DNA from: Pseudooctadecabacter sp.
GTDB taxonomy: Bacteria; Pseudomonadota; Alphaproteobacteria; Rhodobacterales; Rhodobacteraceae
Direction of reading: 5' to 3'
DNA length: 16,047 bases
NCBI GenBank assembly: GCA_020628265.1
Contig: JAHDFG010000021.1
Coordinates: 1 to 16,047, forward strand
This document shows, one piece after another, positions 14,552-16,047 of this stretch (its first letter is position 1; each line of letters begins with the position of its first letter). Below the pieces are notes generated by a model. It did no database searches. It saw only the letters and a list, made by a program, of their open reading frames with translations, and was not told where the DNA came from. Position numbers and translations under genes: made by a program.

Positions 14552-15258
14552 GGCTTGGGGCCTTTCCAGTCGATGGGACAAATCTCGGCTGATTTGCCAC
14601 CAAAGTCCCAGACGCGCCCGTAGTCACGGACCTTGGATTTCAGACCGCGTGCCGCGATGATATCCGGCCCCATCCAGTACTTGGAATTGGTGATCATCAC
14701 CGGATGATCCGGATTGCCACCATCGATCATTTCGATCTCGCCTGCGATCTTGCGACCGATATAAAGGCCACGCTTGGTGCCATCGCGTACGATCTCGACC
14801 TTTTCGCGCTCCGCCCCGATGATCTCGGACACAAGGAAGGTGAAGAGGCCGGTGGTCCCGCCTGCCGCGCCGCTGAAAATCTTCAACAGCCCGTTATAGG
14901 CCTTTTGGGTAGAGCGTTCATCGACGTAGGCCGCCACGCGCCAGTTCCCCTCGCCCATGCGGCCGGGAATATCGACCATGAGGCCGACGTTCAGGCCCGA
15001 CAGGTCCTCACCCTCAAAATGGCCCTCGTCGATGGCGATGGCCATCCACGCATGGCAATGCCCTTCGGTTGGTGGATGCGCGCCAAGACTGACAACGCAG
15101 GGGCAAAACACCGTGCACGAACAATTCAGAAAAAGCTCGCCCTTGATGGCCCATTCGGTGGGCTTCATCTTACGGCGGAGCGGATGGCTCTCCATCTTGC
15201 TGTCGATCCGCTGGCTGACGGGCAGCTTGTCGGACGGTGCGCGTTCCTTCGTGGCCAT
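14548..15258 (-). CDS. DUF1326-domain Cys-rich protein
   Basis: A 236-residue protein. The family hallmark near the N-terminus of the domain, ELFLNCSCTVFCPCVVS (41-57), has C46, C48, C52 and C54, followed by H61, H67, C68 and H69. This is a plausible metal or cluster site. The remainder is beta-rich and unremarkable; the C-terminus carries MITNSKYWMGPDIIAARG. No signal peptide or membrane helix is seen, so a cytoplasmic location is likely. ATG 15258 has GGGAGGG 7 nt upstream. It follows the DUF2182 gene by 13 nt and overlaps the DinB gene by 4 nt. DUF1326 and DUF2182 genes are often neighbours in proteobacteria; the function of the pair is not established. Confidence 0.9.
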   Translation of the reverse strand: MATKERAPSDKLPVSQRIDSKMESHPLRRKMKPTEWAIKGELFLNCSCTVFCPCVVSLGAHPPTEGHCHAWMAIAIDEGHFEGEDLSGLNVGLMVDIPGRMGEGNWRVAAYVDERSTQKAYNGLLKIFSGAAGGTTGLFTFLVSEIIGAEREKVEIVRDGTKRGLYIGRKIAGEIEMIDGGNPDHPVMITNSKYWMGPDIIAARGLKSKVRDYGRVWDFGGKSAEICPIDWKGPKP

Positions 15259-15271
15259 GGTGTGACCCTCC

Positions 15272-16047
15272 CTAAATGAGCGCCCAAACGGGCAGTGCGA
15301 TGCCAGCAGCGACCAAAACGGCCCCCGCTGGTTTGGTGACATAATGCCCGACACTGGGCAGTTTTTCCAAAATCATGAACACGGTGGCCAGACCCATCCA
15401 GAGCAGGCTCATCACCCCGCCGACGAACCCAAGCGCCATAAAGCCCCAGCAGCAGCCGACACAGAACGCGCCAAGACCAAGCCCCATGCGCAGTCCGCCG
15501 GCAAAGCCCGTGCGCCAATGACCAAGGAAGTACATCATGGGTGAATGGCAGACCCCGTGACACACCTCTTTAGCGCGGGTGAACTGGAACAGCCCGACGA
15601 CGACCATCAGACCACCAGCGACCCACGGGCTTTTGGCAATCCCGAGCATATCGATCACGCCACCGAACAGCAGCGCCAGCTGAACGGCCGTAATCAGCGC
15701 CGCAAAGGCCACCCAGACGATAAAATACCCCAGCAACACGCCGATCCAGCCAACCCGCGTGCCATTGGCACTGACCATAAGGTCCTCGTAGCTGCGTAAG
15801 GTCGGCACCATAGTGGGCAACATCATCGCGGCCATCATGATAGCCCACATGGCAAACAACGGCCCGAACCGCGCCATGGGCATATCCATAGGCATCCGCG
15901 GATCCATGGCCGCCATGGCGGCCCCCATCTCTCCGGGGCGACCGATCAAATCGACGTCCATATCAATCGCCATCATGAACATCATGGCCCATGCCAACAG
16001 GATCACCACGAAAAACGCGATCCAAAGCAATGACCTTACGTTGAAAA
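15272..16047 (-). CDS. DUF2182 predicted metal-binding membrane protein, 5' end missing
   Basis: At least 257 codons of an integral membrane protein with about six to seven helices. Family features are AAMMLPTMVPTLRSYEDL, VCHGVCHSPMMYFLGHWR and GAFCVGCCWGFMALGFV, with several conserved Cys/His in or near helices. The first internal start-like codon is TTG at 16030. The frame stays open to the window edge (encoding FNVRS just before), and there is no SD before that TTG, so the true start is probably outside the window. The loop after the first helix is rich in methionine (eight in about 32 residues, including MDPRMPMDMPM), which could bind a soft metal such as Cu(I). It is the first visible gene of the unit leading to dmdA and acuI. 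Confidence 0.88.
   Translation of the reverse strand, partial: FNVRSLLWIAFFVVILLAWAMMFMMAIDMDVDLIGRPGEMGAAMAAMDPRMPMDMPMARFGPLFAMWAIMMAAMMLPTMVPTLRSYEDLMVSANGTRVGWIGVLLGYFIVWVAFAALITAVQLALLFGGVIDMLGIAKSPWVAGGLMVVVGLFQFTRAKEVCHGVCHSPMMYFLGHWRTGFAGGLRMGLGLGAFCVGCCWGFMALGFVGGVMSLLWMGLATVFMILEKLPSVGHYVTKPAGAVLVAAGIALPVWALI

Noticed and set aside
13025..14623. 532-codon plus-strand open frame opposite dmdA and the DinB gene
   Set aside because: It is a shadow of dmdA/DinB, which match known families over their whole length.
15551..15568. CxxxCH (CHGVCH) in DUF2182 as a haem c site
   Set aside because: Paired Cys at this position are, from memory, a family feature of DUF2182 membrane proteins, and nothing else here suggests a cytochrome.
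16028..16030. TTG as the start codon of the DUF2182 gene
   Set aside because: There is no SD before it and the frame is open to the window edge, so the gene is more likely cut by the window.

Overview
The window looks like chromosomal core sequence from a marine Roseobacter-type alphaproteobacterium (Rhodobacteraceae). It is GC-rich and gene-dense. It carries dmdA followed by acuI (DMSP demethylase and acrylyl-CoA reductase), the Rhodobacter-type trgA-trgB-cysK tellurite-resistance set, and an adjacent photolyase/CFA-synthase-family pair. I see no integrase, transposase, CRISPR array, rRNA or phage gene. Apart from a sulfotransferase-like fragment at the left edge, every gene is on the minus strand, so transcription runs from high to low coordinates.

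Layout, in the direction of transcription from the right edge. (1) 16047-11907: a DUF2182 membrane protein (5' end outside the window), a DUF1326 Cys-rich protein, a DinB-fold protein, dmdA and acuI. Junctions are 13 nt, a 4-nt overlap, 3 nt and 53 nt, and a GC-rich terminator-like hairpin follows acuI. (2) 11768-9021: class I photolyase, then a CFA-synthase-family methyltransferase with its own candidate promoter. (3) 8964-2735: trgA, trgB (GGCT-like plus Nudix fusion), cysK, a large DUF3772/MscS-type channel, an AlaX-type tRNA editing protein and a small four-helix membrane protein. Most junctions overlap or lie within 3 nt; the exception is 78 nt before cysK. (4) tRNA-Ser(GGA), 2524-2435. 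(5) An SLC13-type permease with two RCK_C/TrkA_C-like domains. It meets the plus-strand sulfotransferase fragment tail to tail, with both stop codons read from one CTAG.

How the genes may work together. Group 1 joins DMSP demethylation (DmdA) and acrylyl-CoA detoxification (AcuI) with three poorly characterised proteins that look metal-binding. The coupling is tight enough to suggest one transcription unit, and this is the most novel-looking part of the window. Group 2 resembles the phrA-cfaA pair of the Rhodobacter sphaeroides singlet-oxygen (sigma-E/ChrR) response. The methyltransferase lacks two residues expected of a true cyclopropane synthase and may be a UfaM-type fatty-acid methylase. 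Group 3 links oxyanion/thiol stress (trgAB, cysK) to osmotic release and tRNA quality control. No stretch longer than about 210 bases lacks a gene.
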